Of a stretch of DNA of 64,000 nt, positions 1 to 14,870 are shown piece by piece; positions within the stretch are counted from its first letter, which is position 1, and each line of letters begins with the position of its first letter. Both the position numbers and the translations under genes were made by a program. A model generated the notes under the pieces. That model did not search any database. It was not told where the DNA came from and saw nothing but the letters and a program-made list of their open reading frames with translations. This stretch comes from Piscicola geometra (Eukaryota; Annelida; Clitellata; Hirudinida; Piscicolidae), in NCBI GenBank assembly GCA_943735955.1, contig OX030964.1, forward strand, positions 5,018,099-5,082,098, read 5' to 3'.

Positions 1-1302
<1,302 letters not shown>

Positions 1303-1623
1303 AGATCTTGTTTTATAATTAGAAGTTGTATTTCATGTATGTTTGAGTAATCTTTCACAATTATTTAAAAAAAAAGTATTTCAGATATGACTTCTAAATT
1401 ATCAAATATTTATTCTGTCAGTTTTAAAATTGTTTTAAATTTTGAAAAAGAATGTTTTTAGATAAAAACTTACATTTGTATTTTCATTTTTCTTTATTTG
1501 ATAAAAATAGTGAATAATTAAAACTTAAATTTACTTTTAAATAAAAATCGTGTATTCCTCAATATTTGGAAATAAAACATAAAAAAAGAATTTAAAAAGT
1601 ATTTAAAAGCGGTTATTTAGTTA
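1303..1623. other. PAK 3' flank / intergenic
   Basis: AT-rich sequence between the PAK stop and the next start codon. It has several AATAAA-like strings that could serve as polyadenylation signals. No ORF or repeat is recognised. Confidence 0.6.
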
Positions 1624-4669
<3,046 letters not shown>

Positions 4670-4746
4670 AATTAATAAAAATTAAAATCCTATAATGACC
4701 TTGATTAATTTATAATTCCATATAATTGCTTGAATAAATGGAATTA

Positions 4747-4989
4747 TTTATTCTTTTTCAGAGGGTTTGAAGAAAACGATGTTGAGATGCAAGAGACTTC
4801 GAAGGGGGGAGGCAGTGCTGAAGACAACGAGGGGGCGGTAGGGGAGGTTGGTCTGAAATTGGGTGGAAGCAATGCGCCAGTTTTGAAGATACGGGGCTTG
4901 CTGTGGAGGAACTGAAGAGTGGAAGGCATGGTGAATTGGTAGGTCGCATAGTGGTTGAGAAGGTGAGGGAGTGGATCGATTGCTAGTTA
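4747..4989 (+). other. Possible extra or decayed terminal exon of the JmjC gene
   Basis: After a good acceptor (TTCTTTTTCAG, ending near 4760) there is higher-GC sequence with coding-like composition. One frame reads GFEENDVEMQETSKGG and stops at 4915. Another frame is open to about 4989 and ends with a helical-looking stretch (EELKSGRHGELVGRIVVEKV). It may be an alternative last exon or the remains of one. No clean donor pairing was found. Confidence 0.3.
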
Positions 4990-5476
4990 GAGGGATGGGA
5001 TTTTAATGATAAAAAGGTGTACAAATGGTTATCGGGTTGTGTTGTGCTTTTGAATGTTTCTAAAGAAATCTCCTTTTTAGGATTTCATACGGGGTTATAG
5101 CTCAAATTTCGTATTTTCAATGTTCTACTTTTAGTTAAATTATGAATATATTAAATTTTTCTTGAATTTATAAATTTGAAAAAATTGATTGATGACGAAG
5201 AAAATTGATGAAATAGTCAGATATTTCACCACAAGATATTCAAAGTTGAAGAATTAGGAAGACTTAAATCATTTAAAAATATTTCAAAAAGAAATATCTT
5301 CACGTCAATTTCGAAAATTTTTTATGAAAATGGCTTAACTACATCTAACTTTGTTAAACATTTAACGACCAACTTTCTACATTGAAATAAAAAACTTGGG
5401 GACAATAAATGTGAAACATTATCACTGAACATTGTTCAGGCTGTATTCATTTAAGTTCATAAATTTATTTTTTGTT
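4990..5476. other. Intergenic, convergent 3' flanks
   Basis: AT-rich spacer between the JmjC gene (+) and T0 (-). Nothing is recognised beyond possible polyadenylation signals. Confidence 0.5.
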
Positions 5477-7257
5477 TCATTTATCAGCCTCAAGAACAAA
5501 GTATTTGTTGTCGTCTTCCTTGTTGAGATCATTATCATGAGTCGTGTTGTTGTTGTTGTTGCTGATGGTGGGGTAGTTGTTGCTTGGTTGGTTGTTGAAG
5601 AGGGGCTGGTTGTACTGTCCACTGGAGCAGTACAAGGGAGGCTGTTTCTTGAAGGTGTTCTTGTCGCCAGTGAAAGAGCTGCATCTAGATTTTATTATTT
5701 ACAAATATTTAATTGTTATATTAAAAGATAAAATTACATAAAAAAGATTAAAAAGTTGTTAACTTTTTGAAGCAGATGCATCCAAAACAGACGATAGCCA
5801 GGCATATGAGGAATCCGAGAGCGCACAACGCTGCCAACACCACCACTTTGACATGTTTCAAAATTGAAAATAAAATAGTAATTTTACTTAAGTTTTCAAA
5901 AACTCGATATCTCACCTTGTTCTTCTTTGTTGAAAACGACCATCTTTTGAGGAGCTTCTTCTGATCCAGGGTTTTCATTTGGCTCGATTACAACTAGGTT
6001 CTTCTCATCTGTAAAGAGTAAGTTAATCATAAATAACTAACTGATAAATGAGCCATTACAAAATTACAATAACTTGATAGACTCTTGCTTCTAGAGCAGT
6101 TGCCAAGAACTCCTTTCCACTGCTGCTTCTCGCATCTCAGATACCACTTTTGCTGCGAAGAAAAACATCCGACCACTAAATCATCGTTGTCTCGCTTCAT
6201 CCACGAGTCTTCGTGAGGAATTATGTCCGAACATCCGTCCGCTGAATCCAAAGCAATGTTCAAAGCATTATTCTTCATCGATGCAGCACACACTCAAGCA
6301 ATGCAAACCTTCAAAAGAGATTGAAAACTTCTCTTCGGCCCACTCTTTCTCCTTCCAGCCTTGCAAGTACACTTCCAAGCGATTGCCTCTTGATACGTAC
6401 TCAGCCTCCTTCCTCACACCCACCCACTTGTCTTCCACATTCTTCTCCTTCTCACCACCACCATTCAGCATCAAACCTCCCTTGCGACACACGCTCACAT
6501 TCCTGCCCATCAACCCCCTCTCCACCACATGACCAACCACTCCTCCACATCCCATGCCCTCAGTGTCGTCATTTCCTGCCAAAGAAAGCATCTTGACCTT
6601 GATCCTTTGACCTCTGTCAGCCTCGATCAGCCAGGGCTGGTTGGCGTGTCCACAATGACCTTTGTACAGCGAGGTCAGGTGTTTGCCTCGGTGGTTCGTC
6701 TTTATGCTGCAACTGCTCTCTGAGTCTATTGCTGAATATTTAGAAAAACAATTTAATTAAAATATGAAACATTCAGTATTATAATTTGTTTTCCTCACCT
6801 TGCAAGCATTCATATTCAGCTTCCAGATACAGGTAAAGACCAGAGAGGCAGTTTCGAGTCTTGTCCAACTCTTTATTCGGAATCGCCATTTTACATTCTT
6901 TCTCTAAAGAACACCTTTTATGCATCTGTCTAATCACATCAGTGTAACATCCAATGTATTTCGGATCCTTTCCTAAACTTTGTTCCTCTTCCTCTGAAAT
7001 ACACTTTCCAACACGCATGCGTCCATAGTTGGCCATCGTCATCATCACCACTTCAGACTTCGAACACTGAGCTTCAAATGTTTCAAGCTGGCAATATTCC
7101 AAGCCTGACGATAATCGTTTTATGTAGAAATTATTATTCAATGATAGACAGTCAAAGTTATAATCTTAATTAATTCATTGTTAATCTTTGTCTAACCATT
7201 TAAAAAGACAAATGTTTCGAATCCATAAAACAAACATAAAATTAGACTTGCAATCAT
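5477..7257 (-). CDS. T0: SUEL lectin-CUB-like single-pass membrane protein
   Basis: Seven exons on the minus strand: 7257-7197 (signal peptide MIASLILCLFYG), 7104-6799 (SUEL domain), 6731-6309 (CUB-like), 6241-6083 (4-Cys domain), 6008-5916 (juxtamembrane), 5845-5764 (TM) and 5684-5477 (tail). The sum is 1332 nt, 443 aa, and all phases match. The SUEL domain is recognised by ANYGR near its start and the closing Tyr-Leu-Glu-Ala-Glu-Tyr-x-Cys strand, with 8 Cys. The CUB-like part has Cys pairs and GQRIKVKML. The TM segment is VVVLAALCALGFLICLAIVCFG. Predicted type I plasma-membrane protein whose extracellular lectin domain would bind sugar; ligand unknown. It is the inverted, more diverged relative of T1-T6 across the intervening genes. 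Promoter box at 7333-7352. Confidence 0.88.
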
Positions 7258-7332
7258 TTTCTTTCTGATAAGCTTCTGTAGCAAACGAAATTCTTCAGAA
7301 ATTTGACTATTATATACTTTTGTGGGACCCAT

Positions 7333-7352
7333 CTTAAGGGACCACTTCAAAA
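7333..7352 (-). promoter_or_regulatory. T0 promoter box
   Basis: On the minus strand reads TTTGAAGTGGTCCCTTAAG, followed downstream by TATATAATAG and then the T0 start at 7257. It is the same core (TTGAarwGRYCCCTT) found before every SUEL first exon in this window. Confidence 0.7.
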
Positions 7353-8010
7353 TAAAGAACTTTTTTTCGTGCGTGTAACATAATTCAAATAATTATAATG
7401 ATCTTTAAAAGTTTCAAATTTAATACAATCTTATTCTATAAAATACGATCTAATTCATTTTTGCTGTTGCTTAATTCGAATATTTAAAAGATAATCGTGA
7501 ACGATCATTATGATTCAAAGAATTATTTCCAACTATTTTATAATTCACATCTTTAAAAATGCAATACTTTAAACTAATTAATAAGCATTTACTCTAAAAC
7601 ACCAAGTATAAGGTTCAATTTGTCACTTTTTAAATTTTTTTTAAACGTGAGTGCGCTTTATACATTGACTTTGAGAACTCCAAAGTTTAAATACGACCAG
7701 ACAACTTGTAAAGTTCTCACAAAAATAAAAGCTTTCAAAAAAATTAATATATAACTTTTAAAAAAATAAAACTTTAAGAATATAAAATTTTCGAAGAAAC
7801 ACGTTTTTTCATAATTCTTTCACAGGACTTGACAAGTTGGTCTTGACGGTGCACATCAGTTAAATATCACCATGCACGTTTACGTTTGTAATGTAAGTAA
7901 AAATTCATAAATTAGAAGATTATGTGTCACAGTTTGTTTAGTCAAGTAAAAATAATATATAGTAAAACAATTGGGTAGTTAAAAGTTTTAATTCATACAG
8001 AACCTTGTTT
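7353..8010. other. Intergenic between T0 and GPCR
   Basis: AT-rich, no open frame of note and no recognisable repeat. It would contain the T0 upstream region and the GPCR 3' flank. Confidence 0.5.
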
Positions 8011-11000
8011 CTACCTGAAAATCTTTCTAAGATCACATCTAAAGTTTCTGTTCATGAACGAGTATATAATTGGGTTAGCAGCATTGTTTGCAAAATAAAA
8101 GTAAAAGAGAAACATAACATTATCCACCCAGCCCAAGGTGATTAAAAAAGCAGGAATGAAAGTAACGAAAAAGACGACAGTTACTACGAACAACATCGAG
8201 GCGGTCTTCAAACTCGCAATCATCAAGCGGTCCACGCTTTTTTTCCTACTGGTGCTTTTGATGCTTTTGCTGAAACGCCGCCAAACACTCTGGTTGTTTT
8301 CCCTTGGAGTTGCCTTGTTGGTGGATTCAATCATGCTGATGGAGCTGGCTATGACTGTCTTGGTATGGGTGCAAGCAGGTGTCATTTGGGTAGTTTTGTT
8401 TGCACTATTTTTATTTTTATTTTCATCATTTTTCTCGTCATTATTATTAAACTCCGCTTTTTTAGTAACACAATTTTTAATCATATTTATACAACCATTT
8501 ATACTTTTTTCATCTTCTTTATTAATGCAAACAAATATTGTTTGCATCATAACTTCATCTTTGTTTACATCAGTTTCACCCCGATTAATTGGCTCGTTTT
8601 TTGAGATATTTTCATCTATTTTAAAATAAATTTTTTCATTTTTTTTGTTTATAGCTAAATGTGGTAGGGATGCGGATATACTTAGTTGCTGAAGCTCTGA
8701 TAACTTTCGATGTTGTAGACTTGATGGTTGCTGCAAAGTGTTTGGAATTTTTTTCACAAAACTCCTTTGTAGCGGTTGGTTTTTTCGTGCCAGTTTATTT
8801 TTATTTTGACATTTTTTTCCGATTTTATTTTCTGTTTTTTCTTTTTGATCAAAACAATATTTTTTATCTTTCTGCCTTCTTGCTCGCCTTGAAAGGGTGT
8901 TAGTTTTTGTTATTATTATTTAACTTTTTATAACATAAAAGCATATAAACCATAAAATTATAAATTCAAACAAAAAAAGTCATCATAAAGCTGCAAGAAG
9001 ACCTTGCCACTACAGAGCGGTAAAGCAGCAGGTAGAGGCAGATGACAGCGGCCAAGTAGATCGGGAAGAGAACATTGGCGAACTTGCTGAACTTGCTGAT
9101 GAAGTCCACGCTGAAGTGCTGGTTACTGACGCCACAGTAGAATACTCGGTGGTTGTTGTAGCCAATTGTGTTCGTTGTTGTTGTTGCCTCTAGTGATGTT
9201 ATTATTGGAAGATCTGCCTTTATTGCAGCTGCTATTTTTCTCATCTTTTTACTGGTTAATGTTAAAATGTTTTCTGTTGTAACTTGAGACTCTCCATTCA
9301 TATACAGTCTTTTTATTCTCAAGTGCTCTTTTCTTTCTTGTAGAAAAAAAGGTTTTGAAAGTTTTATTTCATCTTTTTGCATTCCTCTATCTTTTTTTAT
9401 TTCACCATCATTATTTTCTTTTATTTTCATATTTCGATTTTCAGAATTTATAAAATAATTATCTCTTTCGTTACTACTATTAGATCGAAAGTTTAATGTA
9501 TACGTCAAGTAAGTCATTCTATCTGAACTATTCTTGTGATCATCAACTACACCAAGACTTTCATTATGAACTCCACTGCAGTTATAAGTGCTGAATAATT
9601 TCTTATCATCAGCATTAAAAGTTTCGTTGGAGATGTTTTCTTCTACTATTCCATGAGTAAAGCCCATCAGAAGTCCTAACAGAAGAGCAATTGTCGCCAT
9701 CATTGCTATTAGTGCCTGAGACCTTCGCAGCGTCAGAATTCTTCTAAAAGGGTGACATATGCAGAAGTACCTGTAAGGATTTCCAAAAATATAGATTCAA
9801 ACTTTTCACAATGTTTTCTTATATTTTTCATATTTTAGTTTAGCAATCAAAAAGAGTAATCGAGGGTTTTTGCATGGGCCCATTAAAACTAACTAGTTTT
9901 TACTTAGAGTAGGTTAATTGACTACACACGCCAGAATGCGCATTAACCTACTTTAACTTAATGAAGCCGTTCTTAACCTACCTTTCTAGGGCAATGGCGA
10001 TCATGATTAAGGCAGAGAAGTGAATGAGACCTCCGTTGAAGATCTGGTAGCCCTGTGTGACATGTGTTTTTAAACTGCTAATTCAACTATATCATATGAA
10101 TAAATAAAATGAAATAATTTACATAACATAGCGAATAATTACCAGCTTAACTTGATAACAATTATTAAATTTAGAAGAAAAGTAAGAATCAGCACAAATT
10201 AAAACGATACAATATTATTGTCAAAACTAAAGCTCCTTCTCACAAAGCAAATTTTAGTAACGTTTCAAGAATATTTCAAACCATTAGATGCAAAAAAATA
10301 TTTTCACAAACCTTACATAAAAGATCATTTTGTATCTTGTAATCCTTGTACTCCAGGTAGAGAGAGGTAGGTATGAGGAAGAGGCATGCACTAAAATCTA
10401 CCACTGCTAGAGTAATGATGAAGAAATCGGAAACCTGGATGAAAGAAAAGGTACAGCTGGATGAATAAAATATGCATTATTGAAATATTTCTTTAAAAAT
10501 GTATAAACCGTAAAATAAAACATTTCAACAAATATGCAACAAGTGTGACCGTTCATCACCCACGTGTCAAAACACGCCCAGTTCTTGCGACTGATCTTGC
10601 AAACAAGGCCTCAAATTGCTCAAAAAATATATTTTAGAACTTTTTTTCATGTTTTTGCGATTCTTTTAGTTGTTCTTGAATAATCTTTTTGTAGTTTTTT
10701 TGAATATTAATTTTTATGTGAACGTAAAAAATACTTTTGATTTTGAAGCCATGTTTTGAAAGGTACAAAACATCTTCGTTTCATAGAAAATTCCAAACTT
10801 AACGATGAAAACATACTAATAAAAATTTTGAAACTATGAAAGAGATAACTGAAAACACGGTTATAAAAAAATTCAAACAAAATAAAAAGCTTGGATCATT
10901 GAAAGAAATTAACATGAAATTCTTCATAATCCTCGCTTATAGTTTAGAGATTTTTTATATTTTAAAATGTTCTAACTCATCGAGGGTAGTTATAGATATG

Positions 11001-12242
11001 TTTATCTCTGAATTATTTATTCTACCTAATAGTAGTAACATTTTTATTTCACTCATATTTTCTATTTATATACAATTTGATATAGTTATGATTCAATTTT
11101 AAAAGTTTTATTTTCTCATAAACTGAATATTGGCTGTTTCGTCATATGAGCAATTTTACAAATAAATTTTGTTTATAAAGGTAATTTGAAATGCTGAAAC
11201 TTTTCAAACATTAGGGAAATAATTAAATAAAAATATAAAATATTTTACTCTAATACTTGAAACACGAGTAACGCTAATTACCAACTATTCAAAGATGTAA
11301 AAACTTAGTTAGAAAATGCATAGTTTGAAAGCTTCAAAAACAAAAAAGTTTTATTAAATAATTTAATACAATTTTTTCTTCGCAATTAAAAAAAGTTTCT
11401 TAGGAAATCTATCATTTGAGGATACACCTTGTAGTTGCTCCTATGTTCCATGTTCCAGTAAATCAATAAAGCTTTAGACTATAAAAACAGGATTAATTAT
11501 TAAGGACAACTGTTATAGTTCACCTCTATTAATTACTGAATAAATTGAAAAATTTAAACAATCGATGAATAGTATTTGAGAAAAAGGCAGTAAAATATGT
11601 AATGAGCTGTAAATAAGATAACAAGCATAAAACGTGTACTTGTTCAGGAACAAAACTAATATATACATTAATACTTGCTAAAATAATAATAAATATTTTT
11701 TCGCAGTTAAAAGATACTTGCTACTAATTCTTATTGAATAAAAAAGATATTTATGAAATAAACCGTTTTTGATATAAGGCTCAGCTCAATTGAAAAGTGC
11801 CATGTGAAAGATACAATTTATCTTAAAATAATTAATAATGCTGAAGAGTGGAAAATATGAAAAAGACGAATCTGGAAACCTACAGAAACTAATTGTTTTG
11901 AATTGTTTATAAATATGTAACTGAATTAGTCTTTCAGTATGTCATAAATAAATACTATTTATCCTTTCTGCAAATAATTCATAGATCAAAATTGCATTGC
12001 TTTCTTATTTCATGGTTCAAAGGGAAAAAATAACCCTAAAAGCAAACAGTATTTAAAATTCAATAAAATTTATTGATAAATTAATGATAAATAAAAAATA
12101 ATTTTTTTACTTTAACCTGCTTGTCCTTCTTGCGGAAGAAGACAACTAAGACGAGAGCATTCCCAGCAGTTCCTAAGACGGCAAGGAAAGCCAGGTAGGC
12201 TGTCAGAAAACACCATTCCTTGTACGATATCAATGTTTCCAT
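8011..12242 (-). CDS. Class A (rhodopsin-type) G-protein-coupled receptor
   Basis: Five exons on the minus strand: 12242-12117 (TM1, GTAGNALVLVVFF), 10434-10312 (TM2, LAVVDFSACLFLIP, ending with the TM3 Cys), 10052-9982 (TM3), 9770-9003 (ERY motif across the splice, TM4, long ECL2, TM5) and 8887-8011 (ICL3, TM6, TM7 with NPIIYSF). The sum is 1965 nt, 654 aa, with all phases matching. ERYFCICHP stands for DRY, and TM6 has FVTFIPAF in place of CWxP. ECL2 is about 170 residues with many N-glycosylation sequons and the conserved Cys in FYCGV. ICL3 is long, Lys/Asn-rich and low complexity, with a basic patch before TM6. The shape suggests a peptide or amine receptor; ligand not assignable. Confidence 0.9.
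9907..9953. repeat. Short inverted repeat in GPCR intron
   Basis: AGTAGGTTAAT and its reverse complement ATTAACCTACT are separated by about 24 bases inside the intron between the TM3 and TM4 exons. It could form a hairpin. No function is inferred. Confidence 0.5.
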
Positions 12243-13637
12243 CGCTTCAGTTAGTGATGCAGTGTTTTTTCAGAATTGTATTTTATTTTTCCATGTTTTT
12301 TTTCCTGTTTGAGTTTGTTTTGACAGATTGTTGAGTGCAGGAATGAGAACTTTGAAGATAAAACGGCTTTCTTTCTTGTATTTTGAGAATGAATAAAAGT
12401 AACAAATTATAATAAATTGTTAAATTTAATGTATCAAAGAAAAAAATCAGTTTTTGATCCGATGTCATGTCGTCTTTTGATCACTTCAGTTTCGAAATTA
12501 TTTTTTTATTATATAAGTTTTTTTAAAGAATATTGATTTTTCAAATTTATTAAAAAAATTTAGTTATTATTTTATTAGCATTTTTAGTTATTATTTTATA
12601 AGCATTTTAAGTTATTATTTTAAAAGCATTTTTAGTTATTATTTTATAAGTATTTTTATTAATTATTTATTTATTTAAATGATTATTTTAACATTTATTC
12701 TCAACTTTCATGCTTTGAAGTATATCTAGATTTTAAAATATAAATATTTTTTCATAAATTTTTTAACCAAAGTATTTAGTAATATGACATACCTGCTATG
12801 TAAACATATGATCTAGATTAAAATCCATTCAAATATATTTAAAATAAAATATTAAAATTCCTTTAAAATACATTCATCTTAAATTTTTAAATATCTTAAA
12901 TAATTTTTTTAAATATAGAGACAACTTAACGGAGGATAACCGACGATAAGGGTGTACGACTTATAAAGATTTTATCTCTACCTTCTCAGTAGCATCGCTA
13001 ATCTCAAGCTATTCTACAATCTAGAATTTCTACATATATCTAGAAGATGTCTGTTCAATACACCGTGAAACAAAATGGATAAGACAAACTTTTTCGTCTT
13101 TTATGTTTAATCTCAAATGCTTTTAAATAAAGCGAATTTTTAGATTTTTCAGTAGTAAAAGAGTTTACATCTTTCAGATGACGCGCTAGTTTTTGGTTTT
13201 AAATCTCTTTATCTATTTTTTGACATTGAATAAACAGATGCGCGTTATAAATGTTTTTTTAAAACAGTGTCACTATGTATTAAATAAAATATGCTAGAAT
13301 GTAACATGCTACATATTGAAAAAACTCAATGAAAAAAAAAACAAAATGAAAACTTTCTGAAATAAGTAGTTAAAACAAGTCATTAAATTTTTTTATACTG
13401 AAATTCCTATTTATAATCGAAGCGGACTATTAAAATATCAAAAATAGTGTTTCTATGGGCATGACGTATAAAAATAATTCGTATAACATTCATAATACCC
13501 GAAAAACAACATTCATCAATATCTTAAACAAATTTCTTTTAGTTTCATCGAAAAGATTCCATAGGGAAAAATTAATTTATCATCGTTGAGAAGTTTTTAG
13601 GTTTCAGAGGGATAAGAAAAATAAGTTAAAGTGCACT
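12243..13637. other. Intergenic, AT-rich
   Basis: Upstream of the divergent GPCR and the 13.6-kb gene. It contains a 26-bp tandem repeat (separate entry). Otherwise only AT-rich sequence. Confidence 0.5.
12556..12665. repeat. 26-bp tandem repeat, about four copies
   Basis: Successive imperfect copies of a unit close to TTAGTTATTATTTTATAAGC plus ATTTTT. It lies upstream of the GPCR start. Simple minisatellite. Confidence 0.8.
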
Positions 13638-14267
13638 ATGGTAAGAAAGTATTTATTTTATTTGAAGCATGTAACAACTTTAATCATTTTAGTTCTATTA
13701 ATAATAATTCTTTCATTTAATATGTTCCAATACTTCAAGTTTTTTGGAAAACCATATCAACTCAACAGTTTGATCAATAACTATTTGCGTACCCAGATTC
13801 GACGTCTTTTCCATTGCGGAGCCCAGGCAACTCCAAATGATTCGGCTGAAAGCGGGGGTAATTATTATCTCGACGGTTGGCCTGATGATTCGGATGAAGA
13901 CACTCCTAGTGATATGGCAAGCAAGAGGTTGCCATCTATTCCAATGGAAGATGAGAATAACGGACCTCACAAAGTAAAAAGACTTGAAAGGCATCCAAGA
14001 CAAAGAGTTTTTAAATCCGGTGGAAAAACATATCAGAGAATTTGCTGCCACCCGACACTACAAAGGCCAAGAACAGACCATAGATATTTGCATACAAGGC
14101 CAGAGAATTTTCAGTATTTTCCAACCACGCCACTAGGACCCCACCTTGGACCTCCAGTGATAAAATTAAAGTTTCGTAGAGGCATAAGTCTGGCGAGACT
14201 GAGACGGCAGCTGCAAGACAGAATTTCCCGATCAAGACGTTCAAGAAGACACCATTTCCTCGAATAG
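13638..14267 (+). CDS. Unrecognised single-exon protein with N-terminal TM segment
   Basis: Open frame of 209 codons starting in a reasonable context. Residues about 13-32 are strongly hydrophobic (TTLIILVLLIIILSF), as in a signal anchor. The rest is hydrophilic, with an acidic patch (PDDSDEDTPSD, about residues 80-90) and a very basic Arg-rich C-terminus (SRSRRSRRHH). I do not recognise a family. It could be a type II membrane protein or a processed secreted precursor, and several dibasic sites are present. The length and non-repetitive composition argue against chance in such AT-rich DNA, but there is no homology evidence. AATAAA lies just after the stop. Confidence 0.55.
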   Translation: MVRKYLFYLKHVTTLIILVLLIIILSFNMFQYFKFFGKPYQLNSLINNYLRTQIRRLFHCGAQATPNDSAESGGNYYLDGWPDDSDEDTPSDMASKRLPSIPMEDENNGPHKVKRLERHPRQRVFKSGGKTYQRICCHPTLQRPRTDHRYLHTRPENFQYFPTTPLGPHLGPPVIKLKFRRGISLARLRRQLQDRISRSRRSRRHHFLE

Positions 14268-14870
14268 CTCTGAAAACTTTTTACAAATAAAAAAACTGAA
14301 ACTAAAAATAACACAATTTTTGTGGTATTTTTTTATGGTCTGTATTACCATCTAAGCCATCCCCGCTCCCCAAATGACTAGATTATGAATATAATTGGAA
14401 AAAAGTTATTGAAAATTGTGGTTTTTAAATTTAAATAAATAGAAGACTACATATTTGGACTGTGTTAGTTGTTTTTACCTATATCTTTTTTTCTAAAAAT
14501 TTTAATTTAATTTTGTGTCCTACATCGTTAACGATGTAGGACACAAAATTAAAAGAGAATAAAAAGACATGAAGTACAAAAAAAGAAGACATAAAGCACT
14601 CTGGTATCTGTGAATTTTAAAATAATATAAGAAAAATAATATGGTTATCAAAGTTTTTTCAAAAATGTTTTAGAAAACGAGTAAGTTATTCAAAAGTACA
14701 AAAAATTTAATTAAGATATTTTTTTAAAAAGTAGGTGAGTTTAAGTATTTAAATAGAATATAATTTATTTAAAAAATAAAACATAGGTTCATTTTCTTCT
14801 TTTAGGGTCAAAATAGTCCTTCATCAAGTCATTTCTTAAATACGCAAATAGTAAATTTCAAAATTTTGCA
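14268..14870. other. Intergenic with perfect palindrome
   Basis: AT-rich gap holding the palindrome listed separately. It would contain the promoter of the CoA-transferase gene. Confidence 0.5.
14506..14553. repeat. Perfect 48-bp palindrome without spacer
   Basis: Two 24-base arms meet at 14529/14530 (TACATCGTT|AACGATGTA at the centre, outer part TTTAATTTTGTGTCC). Such a spacer-free palindrome would extrude as a cruciform or hairpin. Confidence 0.85.

Noticed and set aside
10836..11102. Small hydrophobic protein at 10.8 kb
   Set aside because: Lies in the first GPCR intron, AT-rich, no supporting feature.
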